A stretch of DNA of 64,000 nucleotides from Solobacterium sp. (GTDB lineage Bacteria > Bacillota_I > Bacilli_A > Erysipelotrichales > Erysipelotrichaceae): assembly GCA_017404505.1 (NCBI GenBank), contig JAFRCE010000024.1, forward strand, positions 62,001 through 126,000. The letters run 5' to 3'. Every line of letters begins with the position of its first letter. Within the stretch, counting starts at the first letter, position 1. The notes beneath the pieces were generated by a model. The model did not search any database, was not told the DNA's origin, and saw only the letters and a list, made by a program, of their open reading frames with translations. The position numbers were made by a program, and so were the translations under genes. Positions 35,064 to 44,408 of the stretch are shown here, piece by piece.

Positions 35064-35471
35064 TCAGTAGATTTCTTCTTCTTTGACGCATTCGTTTTTG
35101 ATGCGGCCGACAAGATACTGGAGTGCGTCAATGACCCGGGGACGGATATCACCGCCGATCTGCACCAGCATGATCGTATCACCCAGATGCAGCTGGCCGT
35201 CCGCCAGCCAGACCCGCAGCCAGTAAATTCCCGGCATTTTCATCGTTTCGGCAATGACCGCATTGACTTTGTCTTCGGCGTAGGAAAAACGCATGCCCTG
35301 AACATCGCGGGTGTTTTCTTCGCCATAGCGGACCTTTGCTTTGGCGGATTTTCTGACAACGCCGGTATGGGTCAGATACATGCCGACATTCTCAGCGTTT
35401 GGATTTGCTTTCGCGTCCTGCAGCCAGCTGTCAAGGGAAGGACATTCTGCTGTTTTGATCAGATGCGTCAT
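35064..35471 (-). CDS. MoaE-like protein
   Basis: A 135-residue protein resembling the large subunit of molybdopterin synthase. GMYLTHTGVVRK matches the MoaE strand near the start, and LGDTIMLVQIGGDIRPRV and DALQYLVGRIKNEC match the rest. The catalytic lysine region of MoaE (xxxWKKE) reads VKEEEIY, with only one Lys, so activity is uncertain. No other molybdenum-cofactor gene is in the window. The start was chosen at AAGGAGG about 8 bases upstream; an upstream in-frame ATG has none. It is a single-gene unit. Confidence 0.7.
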   Translation of the reverse strand: MTHLIKTAECPSLDSWLQDAKANPNAENVGMYLTHTGVVRKSAKAKVRYGEENTRDVQGMRFSYAEDKVNAVIAETMKMPGIYWLRVWLADGQLHLGDTIMLVQIGGDIRPRVIDALQYLVGRIKNECVKEEEIY

Positions 35472-35563
35472 AAGGACGACCTCCTTGAATCTGTTTCTGT
35501 ATTTAATATACACAAAATGATGGGGAAACAGGAAATCCTGTCGGAAACATGTCAGTTCTTTTA

Positions 35564-35572
35564 TGCCATAAT
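35564..35572 (+). promoter_or_regulatory. Candidate extended -10 of the phosphohexomutase gene
   Basis: TGCCATAAT lies 35 bases before the ATG at 35608. No good -35 is seen. Confidence 0.35.
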
Positions 35573-35607
35573 GATAGTAACCAGCAATCATGGAGGAAAT
35601 ATCATTT

Positions 35608-37305
35608 ATGGAAGCGAGAAAACGCTATGAAGAATGGCTGAAGAACATGAGCCAGAGAAGTCCTCTGTATCAGGATCTGATCCAGATCGACGAAAACGAC
35701 AGCGAAGATATTGAAGACAGATTTTATCAGTATCTGTCATTCGGCACGGCCGGCCTGCGCGGCAAGATCGGCGCCGGTACGAACCGCATGAACTTCTACA
35801 TGGTCGGCAAAGCGACCCAGGGTATTGCGAACTTTATAAAAAAGCACGGTCAGGAAGCGATGGACAGAGGCGTTGTCATCGCCCATGATCCGCGTCACTT
35901 CTCCAAGGAATTCTCTCAGTTCGCGGCCGGTATTTTCGCCGCTGCCGGCATTAAGGCCTATATTTTCCCGGATCTCAGACCGACCCCGGAACTGGCGTAT
36001 ATGATCCTGAAACTGCATACCATCAGCGGCATCAACATCACCGCCTCCCACAACCCGAAAAACTATAATGGGTACAAGGCTTACTGGGAGGACGGCTGCC
36101 AGGTCTCCAGCAAGATCGCCGATGGCATGCTGGAAGAGATCGAAAAGGTGGATCTCTGGGCGGATATCAATTACATGCCGCTGCAGCTGGCCCTTGAAGA
36201 AGGAAAGGTTATCGTGCTCGGCGATGAATATGACCGGGATTATCTGTATCATATTGAAAGCCTGGCGATTCACGAAGGCGATGAGCTGGATCTGGATATC
36301 CCGCTTGTCTATACACCGCTGAATGGCTGCGGCGCGATTCCGTTTGCCCGCATGATGGAAGACCGGGGTTTTACCAACTGGCATATCGTCGAGGAACAGC
36401 GAGAGCCGGATCCTGACTTCACGACGGTCGGCTATCCGAATCCGGAAGATCCCAAAGCCTTCCGTCTCAGTGAGGAACTGGGCCGCAAGGTCGGTGCGGA
36501 ACTGCTGATGGCGACCGATCCGGATGCGGACCGCTTCGCCATCGAACTGAAAGATGACGAAGGAAATTATATTCCGCTGAACGGCAACCAGACCGGATAT
36601 CTGCTGGTCAACTATATTCTGGAAGGACACAAGGATGCCGGTACCCTGCCGGAAAAGGGCGCCATGATCAAGTCGATTGTCACTTCGACGATGAGCACCG
36701 AGATGGCGAAGGCCTATGGTGTGGAAATGTTCGAGACACTGACCGGCTTCAAGAACATCTGCGGCCGCATTCCTTCCCTGCAGAAAGAAGGCTACACCTG
36801 CCTGTTCGGCTATGAAGAATCGGTCGGCTACGCGGCCAGCCCCCTGATCCGGGACAAAGACGGCATCAGCGCCGGCATGCTGGTGGCGGAAGCGGCGGCC
36901 TATTACCGCAAGCAGGGAAAGACATTGTGGAACGTTCTGCAGGAACTGTATCAGAAATACGGCTACTGGGCGGAAGACGAACCGAATCTGATCCTGGAAG
37001 GCATTGCCGGGGCGCAGCGCATCAGCCGGATGATGACCTATGTAAGAAATCATCTGCCGCAGGAAGTCGCCGGTGCCAGAGTGACAAAGATCATCGACTA
37101 CCGGGAAGGTTTTGAAGACATTCCGCCAAGCAACGTTCTTCGCTTCTTCCTGGACAATGACAGCTGGTTTGCCATCCGTCCGTCGGGAACCGAACCGAAG
37201 ATCAAATTCTATTTCTATACCAGACAGGACAGCGCTGAAAAGGCAAAGGAAGTCAACGCCGCCATCAAAGCCGATATTATGGAAATGATTAACGCAGTCG
37301 AATAA
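35608..37305 (+). CDS. pgcA: Phosphoglucomutase/phosphomannomutase
   Basis: A 565-residue alpha-D-phosphohexomutase of the PgcA type, interconverting glucose-1- and glucose-6-phosphate for UDP-glucose and wall or lipid glycan synthesis. The phospho-Ser loop is in NITASHNPKNYNGYK, the metal loop is in ATDPDADRFA, the sugar loop is GYEESVGY, and the phosphate loop is in RPSGTEPKIKFY. GGAGG lies 11 bases before the ATG at 35608; an ATG 18 bases earlier overlaps that site and is rejected. Confidence 0.95.
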   Translation: MEARKRYEEWLKNMSQRSPLYQDLIQIDENDSEDIEDRFYQYLSFGTAGLRGKIGAGTNRMNFYMVGKATQGIANFIKKHGQEAMDRGVVIAHDPRHFSKEFSQFAAGIFAAAGIKAYIFPDLRPTPELAYMILKLHTISGINITASHNPKNYNGYKAYWEDGCQVSSKIADGMLEEIEKVDLWADINYMPLQLALEEGKVIVLGDEYDRDYLYHIESLAIHEGDELDLDIPLVYTPLNGCGAIPFARMMEDRGFTNWHIVEEQREPDPDFTTVGYPNPEDPKAFRLSEELGRKVGAELLMATDPDADRFAIELKDDEGNYIPLNGNQTGYLLVNYILEGHKDAGTLPEKGAMIKSIVTSTMSTEMAKAYGVEMFETLTGFKNICGRIPSLQKEGYTCLFGYEESVGYAASPLIRDKDGISAGMLVAEAAAYYRKQGKTLWNVLQELYQKYGYWAEDEPNLILEGIAGAQRISRMMTYVRNHLPQEVAGARVTKIIDYREGFEDIPPSNVLRFFLDNDSWFAIRPSGTEPKIKFYFYTRQDSAEKAKEVNAAIKADIMEMINAVE

Positions 37306-37322
37306 AAAACATGCGTTCATAA

Positions 37323-37331
37323 TGTTATAAT
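37323..37331 (+). promoter_or_regulatory. Extended -10 promoter of the zinc-ribbon gene
   Basis: TGTTATAAT lies 41 bases before the ATG at 37373, the same extended -10 seen before dnaX. Confidence 0.45.
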
Positions 37332-37372
37332 GATAGAAATCATGGCAGACGTGCCAACAGAAAGGGAAAATC

Positions 37373-38896
37373 ATGTTTTGTTCTAATTGCGGACAGCTGC
37401 TGAAAGAGGGCAGTAAGTTTTGTTCTAACTGCGGTGCCAAGGTAGCCCAGCCGGTGTTTACAGCTCCTGCTGAAACGGAAGAACCGGTTGCGGTAGAGCC
37501 TGCTGTGGAAGAGGAAGTCGTCAGAACCGCGGAAGTCCCGGAAGTTGATCCGGAACCCGTACAAACGGAAACAGTTACCGAAGAGCCGGTTGTCAGTGAA
37601 CCAGCACCGGCTGTCGAAGAGCCGGTCGAAGCACCTGTGGAGGAACCGGTCACGCCTGTTGTTGAGGAACCGGCGGAAACACCGGCTGTTGAAGAACCTG
37701 TCAGCGAACCGGCACCGGAAGTCAGAGCGCCTGAACCGGAACCGGTCAAGACACCGGAACCGAAGAAGAAAAAGCTGAGTCCGCTGATGATCGCCGGGAT
37801 TGTCCTGGCTCTGCTGGTCGCCTGCTTCAGTATTTATAACATTCTGCCGTCGACCAAATTCAACCGGGCCGTAAAAGCAGCTGAAACATTCTATGAACAG
37901 AGCGATTACGCATCAGCCGCGGAAGAATACATCAAAGCGCTGACGATCCGTCCGCAGGATGCGGAGATCTCGGAAGCCGCCAGTGAAGTTGCCATCAACC
38001 GGTCCGCTCAGCTGCTGGGTGATGGCGATGCGGAAGGCTCGCTGCAGATCCTGGAAAGAATGCTGCCGCTGGTCGCGGAAGAATATACACCTTACATGAA
38101 AGAGATGGCGGCGGAAAGCTACCGGCAGATGTCGACCGAACTGCTTGATCTGGAAGACTTTGACAGTGCCATTGCCCTGCTGATGGAAGGTGCGGATAAG
38201 GGATACGATCTGGCCGATGATATCAGCGATGCGGAAAAACTCAAAGAGTATCAGGGCGTGAAGGAAAAAGAAGTCGCTTTCCTGAAGACGCTGGTTCCGC
38301 TGCTTGATGCGGAAGACTATGAAGGCGCGCTTGATGCCATCAGCGGTAAGCTGGCAGATCTGAAGTTTGATTATCTCCAGTACGGCATGCCGAAACCGGT
38401 CATCACCGATGTTTCCGGATCGAAATACAAGAAGATCGGTCTCTATCACGAAAACGAATATTTCACCGTTTATTACGGCGACTATGACGGAACTTCAAGA
38501 GACGGCACAGGTATTTATCTGCTGACGGATTCCGGCGGCATCTTTACCCTGAAGTGCAGAACCTATGTTGTCGGTGACTGGGACAATGACGCTCCGAATG
38601 GCAATATGAGAGAAACCAAGAAGATCTACAGCGGTGACGAACTGGTGATCGACCAGGTCAGAATCGGCCCGGTAACGGAAGGAATCTATAACGGTGACTT
38701 CGAAATCATCAGAGACGGTATGTCTTTCTACGGTTCCTACTCCAACGGCAAGATCAATGTCATTGACGAAACCGACCCGAACGGCGAAGCCAACCGTGTC
38801 ACGATGTATAACAACGACCATTCCCAGTGGCTGTACTACACAGACGACGCTTCCTACAACAAGACGTTTGGTATGATCGGCTGGGGCAGCCAGTAA
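37373..38896 (+). CDS. Zinc-ribbon membrane protein with TPR-like and MORN-like parts
   Basis: A 507-residue protein. A cytoplasmic zinc ribbon uses Cys3, Cys6, Cys17 and Cys20. A long Pro/Glu/Val/Ala-rich linker (about 28-135) follows, with many EEPV-type repeats, then one membrane span (about 141-160). Outside lie TPR-like helices (about 165-335), and the C-terminal part has MORN-like pieces (YVVGDWDNDAPNGNM; IYNGDFEIIRDG). Similar zinc-ribbon membrane proteins are common in Bacillota and mostly uncharacterised. The layout suggests sensing or scaffolding across the membrane. It has its own promoter and terminator. Confidence 0.8.
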   Translation: MFCSNCGQLLKEGSKFCSNCGAKVAQPVFTAPAETEEPVAVEPAVEEEVVRTAEVPEVDPEPVQTETVTEEPVVSEPAPAVEEPVEAPVEEPVTPVVEEPAETPAVEEPVSEPAPEVRAPEPEPVKTPEPKKKKLSPLMIAGIVLALLVACFSIYNILPSTKFNRAVKAAETFYEQSDYASAAEEYIKALTIRPQDAEISEAASEVAINRSAQLLGDGDAEGSLQILERMLPLVAEEYTPYMKEMAAESYRQMSTELLDLEDFDSAIALLMEGADKGYDLADDISDAEKLKEYQGVKEKEVAFLKTLVPLLDAEDYEGALDAISGKLADLKFDYLQYGMPKPVITDVSGSKYKKIGLYHENEYFTVYYGDYDGTSRDGTGIYLLTDSGGIFTLKCRTYVVGDWDNDAPNGNMRETKKIYSGDELVIDQVRIGPVTEGIYNGDFEIIRDGMSFYGSYSNGKINVIDETDPNGEANRVTMYNNDHSQWLYYTDDASYNKTFGMIGWGSQ

Positions 38897-38909
38897 TCAA
38901 TACATGCCG

Positions 38910-38940
38910 AAAACGCATTCTGAAAAGGATGCGTTTTTTA
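38910..38940 (+). terminator. Terminator of the zinc-ribbon gene
   Basis: AAAACGCAT and ATGCGTTTT form a 9-bp stem, followed by Ts. Confidence 0.8.
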
Positions 38941-38998
38941 CGTGGGCGGAAATGTGATATGATGCACACAGACGTTTAAAAGATCGGGGGAGAAAGAA

Positions 38999-39529
38999 AT
39001 GGTAAAACGATATTATCAGGGACTTCTGTCATTATATTTCAGCGGACCGATGACAATGCTGGCATTCATTGTCTTCGCCATCGCTTTTATTAACAACCGC
39101 AAGCCGGAGTGGAATATGATCCCGGCGCTGGCCGCGGCAGCCATTGTCCTGGCCGTCGTCATGTTCTTCTACTATAAAAACAAACTCGGCATCAGTAAGA
39201 CACTGCATCATGTCGAGAATATCCAGGAATATGAAAAGGGCGGCATGCTGGACAGGTCCTTCGTTCTGGAAGACAGGATCCTGGCGGGCATCGGCCTGAA
39301 GGTATCGGAACACAGCACATTGAATCTGCAGTCGGCTACAGCAACGGAAAAAGGCCGGAAGGTGATCCTGCATATCGAAGGAAAAGATGACAGTTTCGAC
39401 GTGCAGACGATCGACCGCGCCGAGGCGGAACGCTTCGCCGCATACCTGCGGAAAAACAATCCGCAGATCGTTCTCAACGGCATCGAGCCGAAGGGAAACG
39501 GCACATTGAAAGAACTGAGCGCAGAGTAA
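38999..39529 (+). CDS. Unknown two-helix membrane protein
   Basis: A 176-residue protein with two membrane spans (about 14-31 and 41-59). A cytoplasmic domain of about 110 residues follows, rich in strands, with SFDVQTIDRAEAERFAAYLR near the end. The pattern (two helices then a PH-like fold ending in a helix) is common in Bacillota YcxB-like or PH-domain membrane proteins, but I cannot assign it. GGGGGAG precedes the start. It is convergent with the DEAD-box helicase gene. Confidence 0.7.
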   Translation: MVKRYYQGLLSLYFSGPMTMLAFIVFAIAFINNRKPEWNMIPALAAAAIVLAVVMFFYYKNKLGISKTLHHVENIQEYEKGGMLDRSFVLEDRILAGIGLKVSEHSTLNLQSATATEKGRKVILHIEGKDDSFDVQTIDRAEAERFAAYLRKNNPQIVLNGIEPKGNGTLKELSAE

Positions 39530-39562
39530 AAAATCAGACAGCTTACAGCTGCCTGATTTTTC
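39529..39562. terminator. Shared bidirectional terminator
   Basis: AAAATCAGaCAGC pairs with GCTGcCTGATTTT (one mismatch), with A- and T-runs on both sides. It serves the membrane-protein gene and the convergent helicase gene, whose last codons lie inside it. Confidence 0.7.
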
Positions 39563-40877
39563 GTTTCTTTCCTTTGATCGTGATTTCCTGCAGATCGATC
39601 GGTTCCAGCAGGATCACCGTGCTGTCGTGATCGCGGATGACAATACGGCCGATCTTTTCAAACGGCAGTAACTGGGAAAATGCACCGGCGATATCCTTTG
39701 GCCGCAGTTTATCGTCTTTGCCGGCGTTGATCCGCAGAGTGATGACGTCAGCGGCCGGTTCCGCTTCTTTTTTCATCGGTACTGTCAGGTCATAAGGATT
39801 GCCGCTTCCTTCCGGCAGTGGTCTGGCTGTCTGCCGGATTTCCCGCATGAGCGGCAGGCTGGCTTCTTCTTCGCGGATCAGCAGGATACTGGTGCCGGTC
39901 TGTCCCTGATGGCCGCTTCTTCCCGAGCGGTGGATCAGAGTATCACTGTCCGCCGGCAGATCATAATGAATGCTGTGGGTAAGATGACGGATATCAAGAC
40001 CGCGGGCTGCCGCGTCGGTCGCTGTCAGGATACGGATGGTTCCGGTTTTGAACCGGCGGATCATGCGCAGTCTGGTTTTTTCGTCCTGATAGGCGGAGAA
40101 GGCTTCGGCAAGATATCCGTGCTTTTTCAGCTTCGCGGCCAGCACTTCGGTATCGGAGCGGTGATTGACAAAGACAACCGCGTTTTCGACGGGCTGTTCT
40201 TTCAATATCCGCAGTAAGGACATGAACGGATCGTCGGTAATGAGATAGAAGGAAGTGATGCGCTGGCTGACGGCTGTCTGATCCAGCGTCAGTTCCTGAT
40301 ACGGTTCTTTGAGAAAGGAACGCACCGTATCACTGATCGTTGCCGAAAAACAGACGGTCTGCACGTTCGGATGGATATAGTCAAGGATCTTCTGAAACTC
40401 CTGCATCTGGCCGGTCGCGAAGATCAGATCCGCTTCATCGGCGATCAGGATCTTCAGAGACGAAAGATCGAGTAATTCATTTTCCAGCATATAAAGAACA
40501 CGGCCGGGGGTGCCGACGATGATCTGCGGATAGCGTTTCAGTTCGGTTTCCTGAACGTCCGGATCCACGCCGCCGATCAGCAGGGCGGTATGAATGGAAA
40601 GACGGGATGACAGCAGGTCCGCGTTTTCCCGGATCTGCAGCGCAAGTTCTCTTGTCGGTGCGATGATCAGGGCGTATCCGGCATCTTCGAACGGTCTGCA
40701 CTGTTCGAGGATGGCAAGCAGATAGGCGGCGGTCTTGCCGGCGCCGGTTTCCGCCTGAACCAGCAGGCTGTCACCGGCCAGGATCCGCGGAATGGTTTCG
40801 CTTTGAACCGGCTTTAAAGGCAGCCAGTTCAGATCTTCCAGCACACTTGTCAGTTCTTTTTTCAGATGGATTTCCAT
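39543..40877 (-). CDS. DEAD-box RNA helicase
   Basis: A 444-residue ATP-dependent RNA helicase. The Q motif (LNWLPLKPVQSETIP), Walker A AETGAGKT near 41-48, DEAD (in LIADEADLIF), SAT and HRSGRSGHQG are all present. Residues after about 365 form a small DbpA-like RNA-binding fold (LRINAGKDDKLRPKDIAGAF), as in YxiN/DbpA relatives that act on rRNA or in cold-shock helicases. The exact relative is not assigned. The ATG has no clear Shine-Dalgarno. It diverges from mnmE. Confidence 0.92.
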   Translation of the reverse strand: MEIHLKKELTSVLEDLNWLPLKPVQSETIPRILAGDSLLVQAETGAGKTAAYLLAILEQCRPFEDAGYALIIAPTRELALQIRENADLLSSRLSIHTALLIGGVDPDVQETELKRYPQIIVGTPGRVLYMLENELLDLSSLKILIADEADLIFATGQMQEFQKILDYIHPNVQTVCFSATISDTVRSFLKEPYQELTLDQTAVSQRITSFYLITDDPFMSLLRILKEQPVENAVVFVNHRSDTEVLAAKLKKHGYLAEAFSAYQDEKTRLRMIRRFKTGTIRILTATDAAARGLDIRHLTHSIHYDLPADSDTLIHRSGRSGHQGQTGTSILLIREEEASLPLMREIRQTARPLPEGSGNPYDLTVPMKKEAEPAADVITLRINAGKDDKLRPKDIAGAFSQLLPFEKIGRIVIRDHDSTVILLEPIDLQEITIKGKKRKIRQL

Positions 40878-40920
40878 GTGGATATCATAGCACTTTCTGT
40901 TTTATGTTAAACTTACAGAG

Positions 40921-42246
40921 ATGAACCAGGAAACAATTGCGGCTATTTCCACTGCCGATGCCATGGGTGCGATCTCGGTGATCCGCATCAGCGGCGATGA
41001 TACCTTTGCGGTACTGAACAGACTGACCGGAAAGGATTTTTCCGATGCCCAAGGATATACCATCCATTACGCGACGGTTTATGATCAGAAAGAACCGGTC
41101 GATGAAGTGCTGATCAGCATTTTCCGCGCGCCGCGGTCCTATACCGGTGAAGACGTCGCGGAAATCAGCTGCCATGGCGGCGTTTATATTACCAGAAGAG
41201 TTCTGCGTCTGGTGCTGGGCAACGGTGCCCGGCTGGCCCGCCGCGGGGAATTTACCGAACGGGCATTCCTGAACGGCAAGATGGACCTTTCCCAGGCGGA
41301 AGCGGTCAATGATCTGATCACCGCCAAAGACGCGCTGAACGCCCGCAGTGCCGTGCATTCCCTGAAAGGTTCCGTCACCCGGCTGATCGCGCCGCTGGAA
41401 GAAGAACTGACCCAGATCATTGCCAATATCGAAGTCAATATCGACTATCCGGAATACGACGACGTCCGTCAGCTGACGGAAGAGGAGATCCTGCCGGCTG
41501 CCCGGAAATGGGCGAAGGAGATCCGGCAGATCATCGAAGCAGCCGAACAGGCTGTCCAGGTGCGGGACGGCATCGACACGGTCATTCTCGGCCGGCCCAA
41601 TGTCGGCAAGTCTTCGCTTCTGAACGCGCTGCTGGAAGAAGACAAGGCGATCGTTACGGATATTGCCGGCACGACCCGCGATCTGGTCGAAGGTAGTGTG
41701 CGGCTGGGCGGCATGACATTGAACCTGATCGATACCGCCGGTATCCGGGAAAGCGCCGACGTGGTCGAAAAGATCGGTATCGAGCGCTCACTGGCCGCGG
41801 TGGAAAAAGCGGAACTGGTCATTCTTGTTCTGGATGCGTCCAGTGAGCCGAACGAAGAAGACGAGCGGCTGCTGGAACTGACGAAGGACAAGGAGAGGAT
41901 CATCGTTTACAACAAGAGCGATCTGAACGAAGATGTGGACGGACTGTCCATTTCCGCCATTCACAATCAGATCGACGATCTGGTGGATGAAATCCGCAGA
42001 CGTTATGAAAAAGGCCTGCGGCTGGCCAATACCGATACGCTGAACAACGAACGGCAGATCGGTCTGGCGATGCAGGCGGAGCAGTCGATGCAGGATGCGA
42101 TCGCTTCACTGGAAGCGGGCATGGAACTGGACATCGTGACGATCGATCTGGAAAACAGCTGGACCGCATTGAAGGAAATCACAGGAAAGGCAGGCAAGGA
42201 AGACCTTCTCGATGAGATCTTCTCCCGTTTCTGCCTGGGCAAATAG
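40921..42246 (+). CDS. mnmE: tRNA modification GTPase MnmE
   Basis: A 441-residue GTPase partnering MnmG in cmnm5U34 formation. The N-terminal formyl-THF-binding domain (MNQETIAAISTADAMGAISV) is followed by a helical domain with the inserted G domain: G1 is GRPNVGKSS near 220, G3 DTAG, G4 NKSD. The C-terminus is the conserved FCLGK with its redox Cys. Here mnmE heads a seven-gene operon (tatD to prs) rather than preceding mnmG. Confidence 0.98.
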   Translation: MNQETIAAISTADAMGAISVIRISGDDTFAVLNRLTGKDFSDAQGYTIHYATVYDQKEPVDEVLISIFRAPRSYTGEDVAEISCHGGVYITRRVLRLVLGNGARLARRGEFTERAFLNGKMDLSQAEAVNDLITAKDALNARSAVHSLKGSVTRLIAPLEEELTQIIANIEVNIDYPEYDDVRQLTEEEILPAARKWAKEIRQIIEAAEQAVQVRDGIDTVILGRPNVGKSSLLNALLEEDKAIVTDIAGTTRDLVEGSVRLGGMTLNLIDTAGIRESADVVEKIGIERSLAAVEKAELVILVLDASSEPNEEDERLLELTKDKERIIVYNKSDLNEDVDGLSISAIHNQIDDLVDEIRRRYEKGLRLANTDTLNNERQIGLAMQAEQSMQDAIASLEAGMELDIVTIDLENSWTALKEITGKAGKEDLLDEIFSRFCLGK

Positions 42247-42247
42247 T

Positions 42248-43030
42248 ATGGAACGATTACAGTATGTGGACAGCCATGCTCATATCATGGCGGAGGAATT
42301 TCAGGAAGATTTTGAAGCGGTGCTGCAACGGGCGGACGAAGCCGGCCTTTACAGCATCATGATCATTACACTTTCCCACGAAGAAACTATGAAGGCGCTT
42401 GCCTTCGCAAAACGGGATCCCAAGAAATATCTCGTCGCCGCCGGCATCTTCCCGGAAGACGTCAAAGACGTAACGGAAGAAGACTGGCGCATCTTTACCG
42501 AGACGGCCGCCGATCCGGGGGTTGCCTGCATCGGCGAAATCGGTCTGGATTATTACTGGGAGAAAGACCCGGAAGTCCGGGCGTTGCAGAGAGAATTCTT
42601 CATTCGCCAGATCGAACTGGCGAAGCAGCTGAACAAACCGTTTCTCGTTCACTCCCGCGATGCCATTCAGGACACGTTTGACATCATGAAGGAACATCAC
42701 GGCCATGGTCTGATGCACTGCTTTGCCGGCACGAAGGAAATGGCCCGGGAGTTTGTCAAACTCGGCTACTATATCGCTTTGGGCGGGGCACTGACGTTCA
42801 AGAACGCCCGGCATTCCGTGGAAGTCTGCGCCGACATCGACGAGAATTATCTTTTGACGGAAACCGACTGTCCGTATATGGCGCCGGTACCGTACCGCGG
42901 CAAGCGGAACGAACCGTCCTATATTCCCTGCATTGTCCGAAAGATGGCGGAAGTACGCGGCGTCAGTGAGGCATATATGGCGGATGTCATCTTCCGCAAC
43001 TGGCAGAGATTCCTGGAGGGAACAAAGTGA
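42248..43030 (+). CDS. tatD: TatD-family metal-dependent DNase
   Basis: A 260-residue TIM-barrel hydrolase. Metal ligands are in VDSHAHI near the start, GEIGLDYYW (Glu), FLVHSRDA and LMHCFAGT (His), and LLTETDCPYMAP (Asp). The B. subtilis relative YabD lies beside rnmV and rsmA, as here. The start at MERLQYVDSHAH is 2 bases after the mnmE stop. Its end overlaps the rnmV GTG start. Confidence 0.93.
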   Translation: MERLQYVDSHAHIMAEEFQEDFEAVLQRADEAGLYSIMIITLSHEETMKALAFAKRDPKKYLVAAGIFPEDVKDVTEEDWRIFTETAADPGVACIGEIGLDYYWEKDPEVRALQREFFIRQIELAKQLNKPFLVHSRDAIQDTFDIMKEHHGHGLMHCFAGTKEMAREFVKLGYYIALGGALTFKNARHSVEVCADIDENYLLTETDCPYMAPVPYRGKRNEPSYIPCIVRKMAEVRGVSEAYMADVIFRNWQRFLEGTK

Positions 43031-43566
43031 AGCCACGGATCAGGGAACTGATCGTCGTGGAAGGCCGGCACGATTCCGAGAATCTGAAGAAGTACTATGA
43101 CTGTGACACGATCGAAACCGGCGGCACCGGCTTCACGGAAGAAACGATCGAACTGATCCGGCGGGCGCAGGCAAAGCGCGGCGTGATCATCTTCACCGAT
43201 CCGGATTCCCCCGGCAACCGTATCCGCAGCGCCCTGAATCAGGCGGTGCCCGGCTGTGCCAACGCCTTTGTCGCCAAACAGGAAGCCCGCACAAAGAAAA
43301 AGGTGGGGGTCGAACACGCCGGCTATGAAGTGCTCAAGGAAGCGCTGGAACATCTTCTGACCGTACAGGATAACAGTCAGGAGAGGATCCGCGCGGAAGA
43401 TATGTATGAACTGGGACTTTCCGGTCAGAAAGACAGTGCTGCCCGGCGTGAGAAGCTGGGGAAGGCTTTGCATATCGGTTTCGGCAATGCCCGGACCATG
43501 CGCAGCCGGCTGAATGTCCTCTGTATCGATAAGGAAGAAATACGAAAGATACTGGAAACACTATGA
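43027..43566 (+). CDS. rnmV: Ribonuclease M5
   Basis: A 179-residue Toprim nuclease that matures 5S rRNA with help from ribosomal protein L18. The Toprim Glu is in IVVEGRHDSENLKKYY and the DxD is in IIFTDPDSPGNRIR. Translation starts at GTG, overlapping the tatD stop by 4 bases, and its stop overlaps the rsmA start. The C-terminal half (about 110-179) is the RNase M5-specific helical domain. Confidence 0.95.
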   Translation: MKPRIRELIVVEGRHDSENLKKYYDCDTIETGGTGFTEETIELIRRAQAKRGVIIFTDPDSPGNRIRSALNQAVPGCANAFVAKQEARTKKKVGVEHAGYEVLKEALEHLLTVQDNSQERIRAEDMYELGLSGQKDSAARREKLGKALHIGFGNARTMRSRLNVLCIDKEEIRKILETL

Positions 43567-44408
43567 CACGATTTATCTCAACACCGTCAAGGACGAAGGA
43601 AATTTTGCAGACATACGGTCTGAAGGCCCGCAAGGGTTTCGGACAGAATTTTCTTGTCGACCCGATCATTGTCGAACGCTGCGCGCTGGCTGCCCATTGC
43701 GAGAACGCGGTGATCGAGATCGGTCCCGGCATCGGCGGCCTGACCGAACAGCTGGCCAGACACTCCAAACATGTGACCGCGTATGAAGTGGACGCGGATC
43801 TCATCCCGGTGCTGCATGACACGCTGGCTGCCTATGACAATGTCGAGATCATCCTGCAGGATTTTCTGACCTGTGACCTGGAAGGCAAGATTCAGGAACT
43901 GCGGGAAAAATACGGCAGCGTTTCCGTCTGCGCGAATCTGCCGTACTATATCACGACGCCGGTTCTGTTCCGGCTGTTCGAACACGGCGAGATTCCCTAT
44001 ATCACCGTCATGGTGCAGAAAGAAGTCGGCGACCGTTTCGCGGCGAAGCCGAAGGACAGTGAATACAGCGCGCTGTCAGTAGAAGCCGCCTATCTATATG
44101 ATGTGAAAAAGCTGTTCACCGTTCCCGGCCGGTCGTTCAATCCGTCGCCGAACGTCGACAGCGTGATCATACAGTTTACCAGAAAAGAAGTGGAAAAAGA
44201 CATTGCTGAGATCCGGGCGTTCTTTGAACTGGTCCGCGCCTGTTTCAAGCAGCGCCGCAAGACGCTGTACAACAACCTGCGGGAATATCTGCAGGATGTG
44301 GACAAGGCAAGAGCAGTGCTGGAAGCCTGCGGCCTGCCGCTGACGATGCGGGCGCAGGAAGCGGACGTGGATCAGCTGGTCAGTGTCTTTGAGGAACTGC
44401 AGAAATGA
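43563..44408 (+). CDS. rsmA: 16S rRNA dimethyladenosine transferase RsmA (KsgA)
   Basis: A 281-residue enzyme that dimethylates A1518 and A1519 of 16S rRNA late in 30S assembly. GFGQNFLVDP begins the family, VIEIGPGIGGLTEQL is the SAM site, and the catalytic NLPYYITTPVLF is intact. RSFNPSPNVDSVII supports the assignment. It is coupled to rnmV and ispE by 4-base overlaps. Confidence 0.97.
   Translation: MTRFISTPSRTKEILQTYGLKARKGFGQNFLVDPIIVERCALAAHCENAVIEIGPGIGGLTEQLARHSKHVTAYEVDADLIPVLHDTLAAYDNVEIILQDFLTCDLEGKIQELREKYGSVSVCANLPYYITTPVLFRLFEHGEIPYITVMVQKEVGDRFAAKPKDSEYSALSVEAAYLYDVKKLFTVPGRSFNPSPNVDSVIIQFTRKEVEKDIAEIRAFFELVRACFKQRRKTLYNNLREYLQDVDKARAVLEACGLPLTMRAQEADVDQLVSVFEELQK

Noticed and set aside
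35737..37749. Minus-strand ORF of 670 codons opposite pgcA and the zinc-ribbon gene
   Set aside because: Spans two real genes in opposite sense; Ser/Gly/Thr-rich start is the reverse of the EEPV repeats.
37545..37778. Low-complexity repeat in the zinc-ribbon gene as a DNA repeat element
   Set aside because: The near-repeats follow the codon frame of the Pro/Glu/Val linker, so this is a protein repeat.
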